Shown one piece after another: positions 12,368 to 23,053 of a stretch of DNA of 64,000 bases. Position numbers and translations under genes: made by a program. Positions within the stretch are counted from its first letter, which is position 1. Each line of letters begins with the position of its first letter. The notes under the pieces were generated by a model. The model searched no databases. It was not told the DNA's origin and was given only the letters and a program-made list of their open reading frames with translations. The stretch covers positions 129,729,466 through 129,793,465 of the forward strand of contig NC_039365.1 in the NCBI RefSeq assembly GCF_003573695.1, given 5' to 3'. This DNA is from Papaver somniferum. Lineage: Eukaryota > Streptophyta > Magnoliopsida > Ranunculales > Papaveraceae.

Positions 12368-12897
12368 TTATCCGTACACAAGGTTGAGCTGATGGAGAGA
12401 GGTCTAGGAGATTCCTCATTACCAATGTTAACGATTTCGAGCTCATCAGTTTTAGAGTTGGTGTCATCTTGCAGCTGTCGTAGAGCATCTAGCTCTTCTT
12501 CTTGTGGCCCGTCGTTGTTCTAGCATTCCGTTGGGCGGAGAGACTGGGTAACAGTCTTCCCTGCTAATTGCTAACAGCGGCGTCGGTACACGATTTTCCC
12601 AATCTGTCCACGGCTTGCCACAAAAGTTCGTTCCCTCTTAGCGTGAGCGTGGGTCGCGGATTCACATGATGAAGGAGAATTGGGATGCCTTGTCAGCAAA
12701 GATGCATCATGTGGCTTAGCCTTCAATGATGCAAGTCGGTCTTCCTCTTGGATTGACGCCCACGTGGGGAGTGAGATGCAATGAACTTTGTCTGATTCTT
12801 CGCACGGAGCTCCTCTTGGTTCAAACAATTCCACTCCACATATTGGTGCGTAAGGAGACAATGATGCAGGAATACGAACGACTTCTTCATTCATCAT
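12368..12897 (-). pseudogene. Tat-L protease-RT spacer, second copy
   Basis: The stretch 12368-12809 repeats 924-1367 at roughly 92% identity by eye (about 33 differences in 440 bases). On the minus strand it encodes a spacer with the words VHCISLPTWASIQ and FVASRGQIGK; the left copy reads VHCIPLPTWASIQ. From 12810 on it continues past the point where the left copy is interrupted by Athila-1. It links protease and RT in a Tat polyprotein; no catalytic motif lies here. Confidence 0.75.
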
Positions 12898-13767
12898 AGT
12901 CTTCAGACATTGGTGATAGTCTCCCCAGTATCATATGGTAGTCCGGATCATTTTCTATGACTTCGAATTTCACCTTTGACTGAACGGGACCTGAAGATAA
13001 ATTTAGATTGACATACCCATACGTGTTGGTTTGGTTTCCTTCGAAGTCTGTCATCGTGGTAGGCCGCTGATCTTGCCTGGGCGAACCTTGGTCGTCCTGA
13101 GAGTCTTGAGAGTAATCATATTCGAAGACGCTCCCGTGTCGATGAGAGCCCTCTTGACCTCCGAGTCCTTGATGCGTGCAGTAACATGTAGGGCCCGGTT
13201 GTGACCTTCCTCCGCCATCATGTCTTTTTCTGTAAATGTAACATTATTCACAGACATCTCTGATGTTTTTGAGGCTTCTGTGCGCAAAGGAGTTAAGTGT
13301 ACGTCCAGGGATATCTGGTTGATTGCAGCAAACGTCTCCGCCCGCTGGTTCTTCGATAGGTGTAAAAGTTCGCATAAACTTTCCACTAGAGAAGTTGCTT
13401 CCTCATACACCGTCCTATGGTTCATGGTGAAACTATTGACTTGAGGAGGATCGTTGCGAGGATCAGTCCCCGGTGTAGAAATCTCTGTGACAGGAGAACC
13501 ACTCATATCTGATGTCATCTTGATGAGGAGATCGAGTAAGCCGTTTATTGTTTCTTTGATCAGGTCCATGTTATTCATGTGAATCTCCTGTACCCGTGCT
13601 AACTCGATCAATGTTGGTATTCTTCCGGTTACACCATACACGGTTGGGAAGAGGGGTACCTTTATTGGAGGAACTTCGACCGAGATTTGAAATTGTTGGG
13701 GGAGTCCTAAGACCAACCATCTTGAAATCAACCAAATGGGATTGGGTATTGAATAAGTTGACTTCAC
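12898..13767 (-). pseudogene. gag-pol: Tat-L gag remnant fused to aspartic protease
   Basis: The frame 13767-13051 begins in a Gag N-terminal segment (PTLIELARVQEIHMNN, compare PTMADLIKVQETLAKN in Tat-R) and passes directly into the protease-proximal part (SLVESLCELLHLSKNQR, compare SLIEHVCELLYLSKAQR). The whole Gag core present in Tat-R is missing but the reading frame is kept across the junction. The protease active site RALIDTGASSNMI looks intact, and beyond a frame break YHMILGR is recognisable at about 12930. The natural start is probably the ATG at 13720-13718 (compare ATGGCTGGTCTTAGG in Tat-R), which is in another frame, so the start region is also damaged. Confidence 0.75.
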
Positions 13768-13782
13768 AACCGAGAGATTAGT

Positions 13783-13800
13783 CTCCCAGTGTGGTCGCTA
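13783..13800 (-). other. Tat-L primer binding site
   Basis: On the minus strand it reads TAGCGACCACACTGGGAG, directly after the LTR end CCCATAAACA. Tat-R has TGGCGACCACAGTGGGAG at the same place. The type resembles the tRNA-Arg-like sites of Tat/Ogre elements; the tRNA assignment is from memory. Confidence 0.7.
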
Positions 13801-13802
13801 AT

Positions 13803-15700
13803 TGTTTATGGGTGAAAACTATTTCTGCTGGTTTTGGTAATTTTAGGTGTGTGTGGATGAGAAATGAATCTAAACCCTAAACAAATGCACTGCACGGGAG
13901 TGATTTATGATTCGAGAGATCAATCTATACAATTCTGGCCTAAACCAAGAAATGGTCGTTCCAGAGTTGCTTCGGTCACAAAGTGAAGGAAATAGCACGT
14001 GATGCTATTAGGTTAAATAACTAAGTTATTTAAGAAATCGATATTCATAAAATTTCATGTATATTTTATGCATGTAATGCATCGAATATAATCAATATGT
14101 ATGAAGCATCGCTGTTTTAAAGCTTAATGGAGTAAGTCGCGGACTAAGCGTCTTAAAATAGCAGCATGTTCAAACATCTTCAAGGGATGATTTGAAGGCC
14201 GCATGGGCGGGCCATCCCTTGGCCGATCACTCATTGAGGTTGAGTGATGGACGGTGATCACCAAGGTGCCTCATTGGATGTTTAACTCTTAGCCTAGGCT
14301 GTCCGACCAAACTGGCAAAGTTGGACGGAAGAGATGATCTGCGGCACACGTTTGCGACCGTTGATAGATTTTAGGGTTTTAAACAGGTGCGCAAGCATCA
14401 CTCTTTAGCTTAACCGAAATCAATCATGGAAAAAGTTTTTGGTGGGACCGACCGGGCATGCGTGTAGACGACTTGTCGGTGTACAAGTGCATGCCACTCT
14501 GTCTCACGGAGGTGCGATCTAGGCCACTCAATTTATCTGGCAAAGGTGAGTGGTCGTGATCGATTTGCGACACAAATCCTTTGCCGCAAAGGATTTTAGG
14601 GGGCCACGGCATGCCATCTTTGGGTGCGCGTTTCGAGGCGCCTTGCCATGGTCCACCTTGGCCGACCAATTACATGCGCAGGTGGGCCCAGGTGATCATG
14701 TTGAAGCTCTTTGTACCTCCTTAGTCCATATCTATACCCTCCATACGAGCTGGAGAAGATGTATGGTCATGATCAAACTGCGACATATATGTAATGCCAC
14801 AAACCCTAATTAGGGTTTTGGATCAGTCACGCGTGCGCAACTTTGGCCATACGTTTTGGAAGGCTATGCTCCTCCATTGGGGAGACCGACCGTGCGGGGC
14901 CATGTTAGGCCTACGGTGAACTTATGTGTTCCTGCCCGATGGTCCTAGGCGTGATTTAAGTCATCCAAACATGCTGGCGAAGTTGGATGGTTGTGATCGA
15001 TTTAAGACGCTAGTGGGATTTTCGCGACCCTTTAAGCATCACGTCATCCATACTTCGAGCAAGCGTTCATTGCTCTAGGGCTAGGTCGTGAGAAAACCAA
15101 TCAGGTGGGTGAGGAGTGGGCCCGCTAATGTGTGCATTAGCTCTTCACTGATCAATCTTGGGATGATCTAATCCGTCCAACCAGGATGGTGAAGTTGGAC
15201 GATCATGATGATTTTAAGACTGCTTTGAGCGGTCTGCTCGTTTGAGCCTTCCCAAAAGCAACGCGGACATCCCTCTTTGGAGCCGGCGTTTGACAGACGT
15301 TAAGGGTATAACGTGGTATTCGACCGGATAGGGCATAGGCGGGCCCACCGGTGAACATCACGGTGATTCCTTGCTCCTGTTAGGGTTCGTCTAGGATAGT
15401 TAAATCATGCGGTCAACTTGTGTGGCCGTGATTATTTCTGAAACTGCGAGGGACAGTCCAGATTTCCCTTAGGAAAAATTAAACATGCTCGATCGGGCTA
15501 ATTAAAGCGCGCCGACATGAGATTCTCTTCGTTAGAGAATTGTTACGGGTATTTCGTGCACATCTTAATATTGACACTTGGAGATTCATGTTACTCTGCT
15601 GAGAGTAAACACTCATTCGTCATGCCGCGCCAATAATGAGAGTTCACACAGGAAATACTAGGAAAATCATGCATTAATTAATAATGCTATAAATTCACAG
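13803..15700 (-). repeat. Tat-L 5' LTR
   Basis: The PBS-proximal end (13803-about 14000) aligns with the end of the Tat-R LTR: both share attgatctctcga and cttggtttagg. Further out the two LTRs differ. The outer boundary is not defined because no second LTR lies in the window; 15700 is approximate. Frames inside it show no domain. Confidence 0.6.
14280..15480 (-). repeat. Tandem repeats of about 220 bp with conserved hairpin in Tat-L LTR
   Basis: Six diverged units start at about 14301, 14524, 14741, 14962, 15175 and 15400 (spacing 213-225). Each of the first five has two complementary arms around a loop related to ctggcaaag: GTCCGAC/GTTGGAC, CCACTCA/TGAGTGG, CCATAC/GTATGG, CATCCAA/TTGGATG and GTCCAAC/GTTGGAC. 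The arm sequence differs from unit to unit but pairing is kept. Each hairpin is followed by a conserved tgatcgatttgcgac-like block. The sixth unit has lost the pairing. Confidence 0.8.
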
Positions 15701-15805
15701 AATATTTGGGATTGTTGCTACATGCACCATTCTGTGTGAATTTTGTATATTTATTGAATTGCTTCAAATAAATAAAGCGGAAAGGTTTTCTGCACTCATC
15801 GCTTA

Positions 15806-15876
15806 TCAAATGGCTTTATCCTTTGCAGGATGTCAACATATTAAATGGCTTTAACCTTTGCAGGATGTCAGCACAT
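15806..15876. repeat. 35-bp direct duplication
   Basis: The words aaatggcttta and ctttgcaggatgtca occur twice, 35 bases apart (15808 and 15843), with three or four differences. It lies between the Tat-L LTR and the SIRE-like gag remnant and probably belongs to the latter. The rest of 15481-15905 shows no gene. Confidence 0.7.
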
Positions 15877-15906
15877 TAAATTTGGTTTTATAATTTTAGC
15901 CCTGAA

Positions 15907-17039
15907 CTAAAATCCACCATCAACAGAGTGATATGCAAAATTTGAGTTATCATTATAATAATTCTTTTTCTTAAAGTTATGACAATACCGATCTGAGTTC
16001 CTTTGAGGAGCAATCTTAGCCAATTTGTTTGATACAAAAGAAAGTGTATCTTTTATCTTACGAATCTTGCATACCCATTGCAAGTGTCCTTTATTACCAC
16101 AATAATAACAATGCTTAGTATAAAAATATGATAATAACAATGCTTAGTTTTAATGTTACCTTTTTGTGGATCCTCTTGCATTGGAGCTCGACGATTTTTC
16201 TTCCTCCACTTATTCTTCTTATCTTTGTTCAACTTTGTTGCTTTATTGACATTAGTAGAAGCGCTCTCTTTGATTGTCGTTCTTGAAGAGTATGGTTGAA
16301 CATGATTCTTAGGCTACTGGTTTTCCTTCTTTACGAGCATCTTTTACATCAGTGGAAGCCTCTGGTTTAAAAGAATTTGTAGCTTTGACAAATTTTACCA
16401 CTTTCCCAATACGTGAAGCATCTATTCCCTTATAGCCCAATCCTCGTGTATCACGATGATTTCTACTTGCTTCTAACATTGAGGTTAAATTGTTTGAGCT
16501 AGCATTGAACTTTTTAAGGTCCAAATTTTCTTATTCCGACATCTTGATTTTATCAAGAGCATTAGCTAGGTCAGCCTCAAGATTTTTTTCTCGTGAGACA
16601 TGTTCCTCTTCTTTTTCTTCGAAACTCTTTTGTTGAGAGTTAATCCTTGCATCAGATTCAGCAAGTTTTTCTTCAAAACCCTGTATTTGTTGAGAAGTAT
16701 TTTCCCTGAACTTCTTGTGATTTTGATACATCCTTTCACATTCAATTTTAATTGCTTTAAAATAATCCTGATTTTTCTCAATTACCTTTTTATAAATAAG
16801 CAATTATTGTGAGTATTCTTCTTTCAGCAAGTTATGCTCTTCATTGAGATTTTCAAACTTTAAAGTTAAATCTCGTTCTCCTTCAAGTGTTGAAAGAAGA
16901 TCATTAGAACAAATAAGAAATTGTTTGCTCAATTCCTTTAGTTCAGATGTTTTTACACTTGACCTTTCATCAGGAATCTCCAGTATAGAACTCAAAGATA
17001 TCTTGTTATAAAAAAGAGATTTTTCGGAGTCTGAATCAT
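15907..17039 (-). pseudogene. gag: SIRE-like copia gag remnant
   Basis: Read on the minus strand from 17039, this is the C-terminal half of a Ty1/copia Gag. First comes a long coiled coil (16995-16804, then 16803-16531 after a TAA), rich in heptads of Glu, Lys and Leu. Next, 16524-16309 carries LKKFNASSNNLTSMLEASRN and GLGYKG, a typical SIRE-type Gag block. At 16085-16040 there is a CCHC knuckle, CYYCGNKGHLQWVC. In-frame stops separate the blocks. The N-terminal half is absent because Copia-M abuts at 17040 and its other flank is not gag. No pol follows. Confidence 0.75.
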
Positions 17040-19391
17040 TGATTGCGGTGGTCTAACAACACCACCCAATATTTCTCTTAGCAATCTGTATGGACAAACT
17101 CCAATATACTTTCTAGAGAATCAACTAGACAGTCAGACTGAATCTAGATAAAAGTATATCGAGGAGTTAATATCTATCTCTTGATTTGATTTACTCAAGC
17201 AAAATCTGTGAGTCCTAATCAAATACAAGGAATAACTTGGATTGTACCAAAGACCAATATCCAAGTGTTAATCAATGTAAATCAACAACCAAAGGTTGGA
17301 TATTATAATTGATTGATCTTCAATGCACAACCTGTATTATTTCAATTATAAAGATAAACAAAATAAGACGGAAATAGAAATAACACAGACACCAGAATTT
17401 TGTTAACGAGAAAACCACAAATGAAGAAAAACCCTGGGACCTAGTCCAGATTGAACACACGTTGTATTAAGCCGCTACAGACACTAGCTTACTCCAAGCT
17501 AATTTGGACTGGACTGTAGTTGAACCCCAACCAATCTCACACTGATCCAAGGTACAGTTGCGCTCCCTATGTCTCTGATCCCAGCAGGATACTATGCACT
17601 TGATTCCCTTAGCCGATCTCACCCACAACTAAGAGTTTCTACGACCCAAAGTCGAAGACTTGAAATAAAAAAATTTGTCTCACACAGACAAGTCTATAGA
17701 AAGGATAAATTTGTCTCCCACAGATAAACCCAAAAGGTTTTTGTTCCGTCTTTTGATAAATCAAGGTGAACAGGAACCAATTGATAATCCGGTCTTATAT
17801 TCCCGAAAAACAACCTAGAGTTATCAATCACCTCACAATAATCTTAATCGTATGGTAGCGAAACAAGATGTTGCGAAATCACAAACAACAAAGCGAAGAT
17901 GTTTGTGATTACTTTTTATATCTTGCCTATCGGAGATATCAATCTCAAGCCAATCAATTCGATTATATTCGTACGATAGAAAACGCAAGATCAGATCACA
18001 CAACTACCGGTCTGGCTTCACAATCCCAATGAAGTTTTTAAGTCGTTAACCTGGTTTTTAAAAAGAAACCAAAGGTTAAAGGAGATTCCACTCTAGCAAA
18101 ACCAACTAGTTTCACACGTAAGGTGTGGGGATTAGTTTTGCACAGATGCTAGAGTTCCCTTATATAGTCTTTCCAATCAGGGTTTGCAATCAATGTTAGC
18201 TTAGTAACAAAGCATTCAATATTCACCGTTATATGAAAACCTGATTAGATTCAAGCTAATATCTTTCAACCGTTAGATCGAAAACTTATCTTGTTACACA
18301 CAAATGAAATGCATGTTTCTAGGTTTGTGTAACCGTACCCAAACATGTACATTTGTTGGTTCAACAATAGTTAACCAAATGGTTAGCCATATGATCACTT
18401 TCATATCAACCATATTCTTCTTTACCGTAACTAGTTCAAACGTCTTCAAATGAACTAGTTAGAGAGTTGTTTAATTGCAAGGAAATCTTATGTAACTACA
18501 CAAGACACAATTAAAGCAAAGACGATTTGATTCACTTGAATCGGTTCATGAACTTTATAGCCACAGTTTTAAAATGCATCCCTTAGTATTTATAAGTATG
18601 AGTTCACAAAATCGTCTTTAGATATAACCTTACTCAAGTTCGCAGACTAGGTTCGCGGACTTAAGATCCCGGAAGGAGTTCACAAACTCCAGAAGATATT
18701 CTCGGGATGAGAACTTCCGCAAGTTCCCAGACTGGGTTCGCGAACAAAGTTCGCGGACTGAGTTCACAGCTCTAGTTCTGGTTCTCTTGATCAACAAAGT
18801 TCGCAAACTTTGGTTCAAGAAATAAGGACTTATGCATATATGTGTTTCCACAACAATGCTTATATCCACCATTGGTTATATAATCTAAACTCTAATTTGA
18901 ATCATTGAAACATTCTTAGAGGACGTTATATAGTTGTTATTCACAAACCATTTCTCGTCAAATCCATTTTCAAAGTGATTGAAACATAACATGAATTTCG
19001 TCACTAGGTAAAAGCTTACCAACACATATTTCGAGATATAGATAGGCGAGATATACTCGGCTCGAAATACCAAATGTGTATAATCAAAGTCTATATAGCA
19101 ACACGACTTTTTTCTCAAAGTGGGAGATAGAGTAGATTGACTTTTGAGTGATAGATAAGTTCAAGTCTCCACATACCTTTTTGTCGATGAAGTTCCACCA
19201 GTTCCTTGAGTAGTTCTTCGTCTTGTATGATGATTCACCATGGAGTTCTTGAGATCAACTACACTTTCTATCCTAGTTCGAGACTTAGATATAGTAGACT
19301 AGAAATCAAGACTTATAGTTTTGATCACTAACATTGACAAACATTCTTGAGATAGCAACGCATGCGAGTTTGACCGAGTAATGCTCTAACA
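17040..19391 (-). repeat. Copia-M 3' LTR
   Basis: About 2.35 kb, matching 23054-25429 nearly throughout. On the minus strand it starts TGTTAGAGCATTACTCGG and ends near CCACCGCAATCA. A TATA box (TATATAAGG on the minus strand) is at 18166-18158. A near-perfect palindrome CAAAGTTCGCAAACTTTG lies at 18795-18812, within a cluster of ttcgcgga/ttcgcgaa words. No gene inside. Confidence 0.9.
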
Positions 19392-19403
19392 ATCTCCCCC
19401 TTT
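19392..19403 (-). other. Copia-M polypurine tract
   Basis: On the minus strand it reads AAAGGGGGAGAT, touching the start of the 3' LTR. This is the expected plus-strand primer; Copia-P has AAAGGGGGACAT at the same place. Confidence 0.85.
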
Positions 19404-19406
19404 GTC

Positions 19407-20843
19407 AATTTTAGTGACAAAACTATCAATGCATATGGAATACAAAAAAGGTAAAGAAACTTTAGTAGCTCCTATTCCACATGCCTAATCTTCAACATTA
19501 CTCGAAATCTTCGTCACTTCCAAGTACTCCAATGATCCCAAAGGTTGTAATTTCAGCATCACCGTTGTTAAAGATCCGTAGCTATAATAATGAGAAAACA
19601 TAATTCTCGATCATTGTTATACAGTGTCATAGTATTATTACACAGTATCAAAGTACAATTGTATGACAACTTCGACAACAATACTATGGTGATATGTATC
19701 ACTCCCCCTTAGTCAATACTCCATCTCACATGGAAACCACTCCCCCTTACACAATGATCCGAAAACCATATGTATTTGTAGTGTGAACTACAATTAATTC
19801 TCCACCCTTTTGTCAATAAAATTGGCAAAGGTACAAGAACGGGATCCTAATGAAATTTCCAAAAGAGACATTTCAAGACTAAAAGAAAGTACATACCAAC
19901 TAGTTTAGATGCAATCATAAAGCCGAAGCTAAATGCATTCATCAAGGAGTTTATTAAGATACAAGATAACCCCTATAATATTCTACAACCGCACTCCCCT
20001 CAAGATTTTTCAATTAAGCACAAGTTCAAAAGAACTCTCCCCCATTTGATATCATTCTCGAAAGAACAACAAGAGCAACCTTAATTTCGAAAAGAAAAGA
20101 AGGATTTTATTGGACACCAAAAACCATAAGAAAATGATTTTCTATATCCAAAAACTCAATCAAACTAATCACAAGTAAACTCATGATTAATTTAATCGGA
20201 ATACACAATCAAATTAAACACAAGAGTGATGAATTTAATTGGAAATGCTCAACATAAGAGAACTTACGGAGCTACGACTAAGTTATCCAAGAAATTGACT
20301 AACTTAACCGTTCATATACTCAACACAAGAAAACCTTATGGAGTATTGCAGTACGTATGCACATAAAATATGGATCAGGGAAGATCAATACTTCAGAATA
20401 CACAAGGATTCATTCTATTTTTCCATCACTATTTGCATAACGACAATCAATGGACATAATCCTTGCAAACAAAAGATTTTAACCTATCTTCCATCAATAG
20501 TTGACATAATAAGATTAAATTTTGTTATGTCAAGAAGTTCATCGATCTTGTATCAATATTTGCATATCGACATATAAACGAGATAATTTTTGACATTGTA
20601 TGGGACAATAATAGTTCACGGGCACAAACACACATATCCCATAACACATTGCAATATATAAAACCATAAAGATTAATACTGCAACCATCATCTTCCAAAA
20701 CACTTTAGAATTTAAAAAAATAAATCTAAAAACATGAAGATGAAAACGTTGGACATAGCTATGTGTAATCACAATAATGGCTATTCCAAACTCTAGTTAT
20801 TCTTCCAAAATAAAACAGAAAAAGATTCTCATCCGAAGACTTA
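19407..20843 (-). other. Copia-M 3' non-coding region
   Basis: This 1.4 kb AT-rich stretch follows the second ORF and contains no gene. It aligns with Copia-P 53194-55137. It includes degenerate repeats of the words ctccgtaag...cttatgttgagtat (minus strand, about 20345-20240) and several purine-rich blocks resembling the PPT. At about 20700-20685 it holds the undisturbed version of the site where Athila inserted in Copia-P (minus strand GGAAGATGATGGTTGCAG). Confidence 0.7.
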
Positions 20844-21272
20844 TTAGTTGTTGTAGATCTTTATCAGAGCATCTACAGAGAATTCCTTCTCATTATTGAA
20901 AAACCCATTGATTATGGGATCGTTCAATTCCTCCAAATCTTCAGAAATAACTGTCAACTCACTAAGTTCTCTTTTTAGTTCACGCACGGTGTTAGTTGTT
21001 TGAGACAACATTCGTTCATAGTGAATTAACTTTTTTAAAGGAGAAAAAATTTGAGATTTTAAAATGTTTCTTTTGTTGATGAAATCTTTCACCAAGTACC
21101 TGAAGTTATCATCATGCTTATAAAAAGACAAGAACCAATTAGAGGAAGAACCTTCTCCATTATTTGTAGCCTTCACTTTCTTCACCTTTGAGGAAGAAAT
21201 TCCTTTACAGGGATACACATTAACTGCTTCGACAACATCCCTGCTTGTGGTGCCTCTAGTTATAGGGGCCAT
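20844..21272 (-). CDS. Copia-M ORF2, unknown coiled-coil protein
   Basis: This is a 142-codon frame starting with ATG at 21272. I do not recognise it. Residues 1-50 are basic and Ser-rich (MAPITRGTTSRDVVEAVNVY). About residues 85-115 contain a Leu/Glu/Lys-rich segment (TNTVRELKRELSELTV) likely to form a coiled coil. No transmembrane segment, zinc knuckle or protease motif is visible. It lies 3' of gag where pol would be expected. A TATA-like CTATTTATAAAA and a CTAGGGTTTA box stand 40-70 bases upstream of the ATG, so separate transcription is possible. No stop or frameshift is seen, unlike gag, which may mean selection or simply short length. Confidence 0.55.
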   Translation of the reverse strand: MAPITRGTTSRDVVEAVNVYPCKGISSSKVKKVKATNNGEGSSSNWFLSFYKHDDNFRYLVKDFINKRNILKSQIFSPLKKLIHYERMLSQTTNTVRELKRELSELTVISEDLEELNDPIINGFFNNEKEFSVDALIKIYNN

Positions 21273-21570
21273 GAAACTGTATCTTCTTAGGGAAAGAGGA
21301 AGTCTACAAATAATTTTATAAATAGACTTACGTATAAACCCTAGAAGAACAAGTCTTCTGTATTTACTATTCCATTATCTATATTGTTAAGAGAATGTTT
21401 TCGTAACAAATACAAGAAAACTATTTACAAGAACAACAACAGCTTGAGCAACTTTTAGTGCAAACCTCATTTTTCCCAAGCTAAAAATGAGGATGAGTAT
21501 GTCACCATTCAGTTGGTGACCGAGTGAGAAGGATGCTCACATCCTTTATTCTTTCGTGGCTTATCATTGT

Positions 21571-22987
21571 TTATTGTGTGAACAGATTACTTACCTCATC
21601 TGGATTTTCGAACTTGGTTACCTGTACCCAGACACATTTTTTCATGTTCTCTTGAAGTTTGGTGATTCTCTTATTGCTCCTTCTGAATCTCCAACAAGTA
21701 TTCTGATCATGCTTTGAGTGCCCACAAAAAGAACAGATCAATGAATATTTTCCATCTTTATGTGATTTTTCTTGCTCAACACAACAATCAACAATCGTTG
21801 TTTCTTGATAAGTTGGTACAGACAGCTTTGAGCTTTGATTTTTTCTTTTGAACCCCAAACCATTACTGTTTCTACAGGATCTCTAACCAAATAACATTGC
21901 TGCAATTTTATCAGAGCTTCCGGATAACCTTTGTAGGTCATTCTTGAGAGTGTTAATCTCTTTTTCCTTTAGAGACATGGTTCTGACGAAAATATCATTA
22001 AGACGTTCTATCTCAATATTTTTCTCCTGGAGTGATGATTCAATTTTCTTCAACGAAGCCTTTAGAAGAAGGTTCTCTTGAAGAATCTCTTTATTCAAGA
22101 GATCAAGAAACTCTGTGTCATACTTAAGTTCTGAATCAGAAGTTGAAGAGGAGAGAGAATCTGTAGAAAACGAATCATCTGAAGCAAAAACTGAAGATGG
22201 ATATCCATCACATATGCACTTTCTCTTTATTAAATTCTTGACCTTTCTGATTATCAGTGATTTATCAACATCAGCATGATTGGCGCAACATTCATCAGCC
22301 CAGGACAAGTGAGAGGATACACTTACATTGGTCACATCATTGAACGCAATTGTTCTACTTGTGTAAAGATCAAGAACTTTTAACTTTCCTATCAGAGTGT
22401 TTCTGGAAAGTGTATCAAGGTTATTTCCCTCAACGATGGAATGCTTCTTAGAGTCGTATCTAGATGGCAGCGATATGAGAATTTTCATCACAATATCCTT
22501 TTCAGGAATAGTCTTACCCAATGCAAAAGATGCATTAACAATTTAAGGTACTTTGTGATTAAACTCATCAAATGAATCTTCATCTGCCATACGAAGGTTT
22601 TCCCAATCGGAATTAAGGTTTTGAATCCTAGCTTCCTTTTCACTGGTATTACCTTCGAATACGGTTTCTAAGATATCCCAAGCATCTTTAGACCTAGTGC
22701 AATTTGACACATGGGGCTGAAGATTTGGGGTAATGGCATGTATGATGGCATTCAAACCATCGGAGTTTTACTTTGCAACAAGTATCTCGGCAGGACTGTA
22801 TTCACCAATATTCTTGGGAACGTTTACATCTCCAACTGCCACAACGGGAGCATCACATCCATTAACAACATATACCCATGATTGAAAATCACGTGCTTGA
22901 AGAAAAGCTTGCATAGCAATTTTCCACCATAAGTAATGGGAGCCATCGAAGACGTGGTACGTTAATAGAGATACCACCTCTGTCCAT
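21571..22987 (-). pseudogene. gag: Copia-M gag, broken
   Basis: This is a copia Gag of the DUF4219/UBN2 type. The likely start is the ATG at 22987-22985 (MDRGGISINVP). After a frameshift, VFDGSHYLWWKIAMQAFLQA is read, then the UBN2 core with NAIIHAITPNLQPHVSNC, SKDAWDILETVFEG and LISLPSRYDSKKHSIVEG (22755-22380), interrupted by stops at about 22768 and 22543. A coiled coil with KEILQENLLLKASLKK and the word LSGSSDKIAAMLFG follow. A further frame break precedes a CCHC knuckle, CSFCGHSKHDQNTC (21760-21719). The protein would coat and package element RNA. The end carries GAG|GTAAGT, a good 5' splice-site match. Confidence 0.85.
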
Positions 22988-23040
22988 AGAGTCAGATCGC
23001 TACAAACACAGACTTGTAAGGTCTTAAACGTGTTTTCCTT

Positions 23041-23053
23041 CTCCGATACCAAT
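23041..23053 (-). other. Copia-M primer binding site
   Basis: On the minus strand it reads ATTGGTATCGGAG just after the LTR. The usual copia site complementary to initiator-Met tRNA contains TGGTATCAGAGC; one A-to-G change is present. Copia-P has the unaltered word. Confidence 0.85.

Larger units (their letters stand above)
176..15700 (-). mobile_element. Tat-L: Tat-like Ty3/gypsy LTR retrotransposon, interrupted
   Basis: This is a minus-strand element whose parts, read 5' to 3', are an LTR (about 15700-13803), a PBS (13800-13783), a gag remnant fused to protease (13767-about 12900), a spacer and reverse transcriptase (to about 176). Athila-1 (1368-12367) sits inside it. RT with a YVDD-type box followed by VVKSK, and a PBS starting near TGGCGACC, fit the Tat/Ogre group rather than Athila. 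The sequences left and right of Athila-1 overlap by about 440 bp (924-1367 and 12368-12809), so they probably come from two different Tat copies joined later. The outer LTR end is not resolved. Confidence 0.7.
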
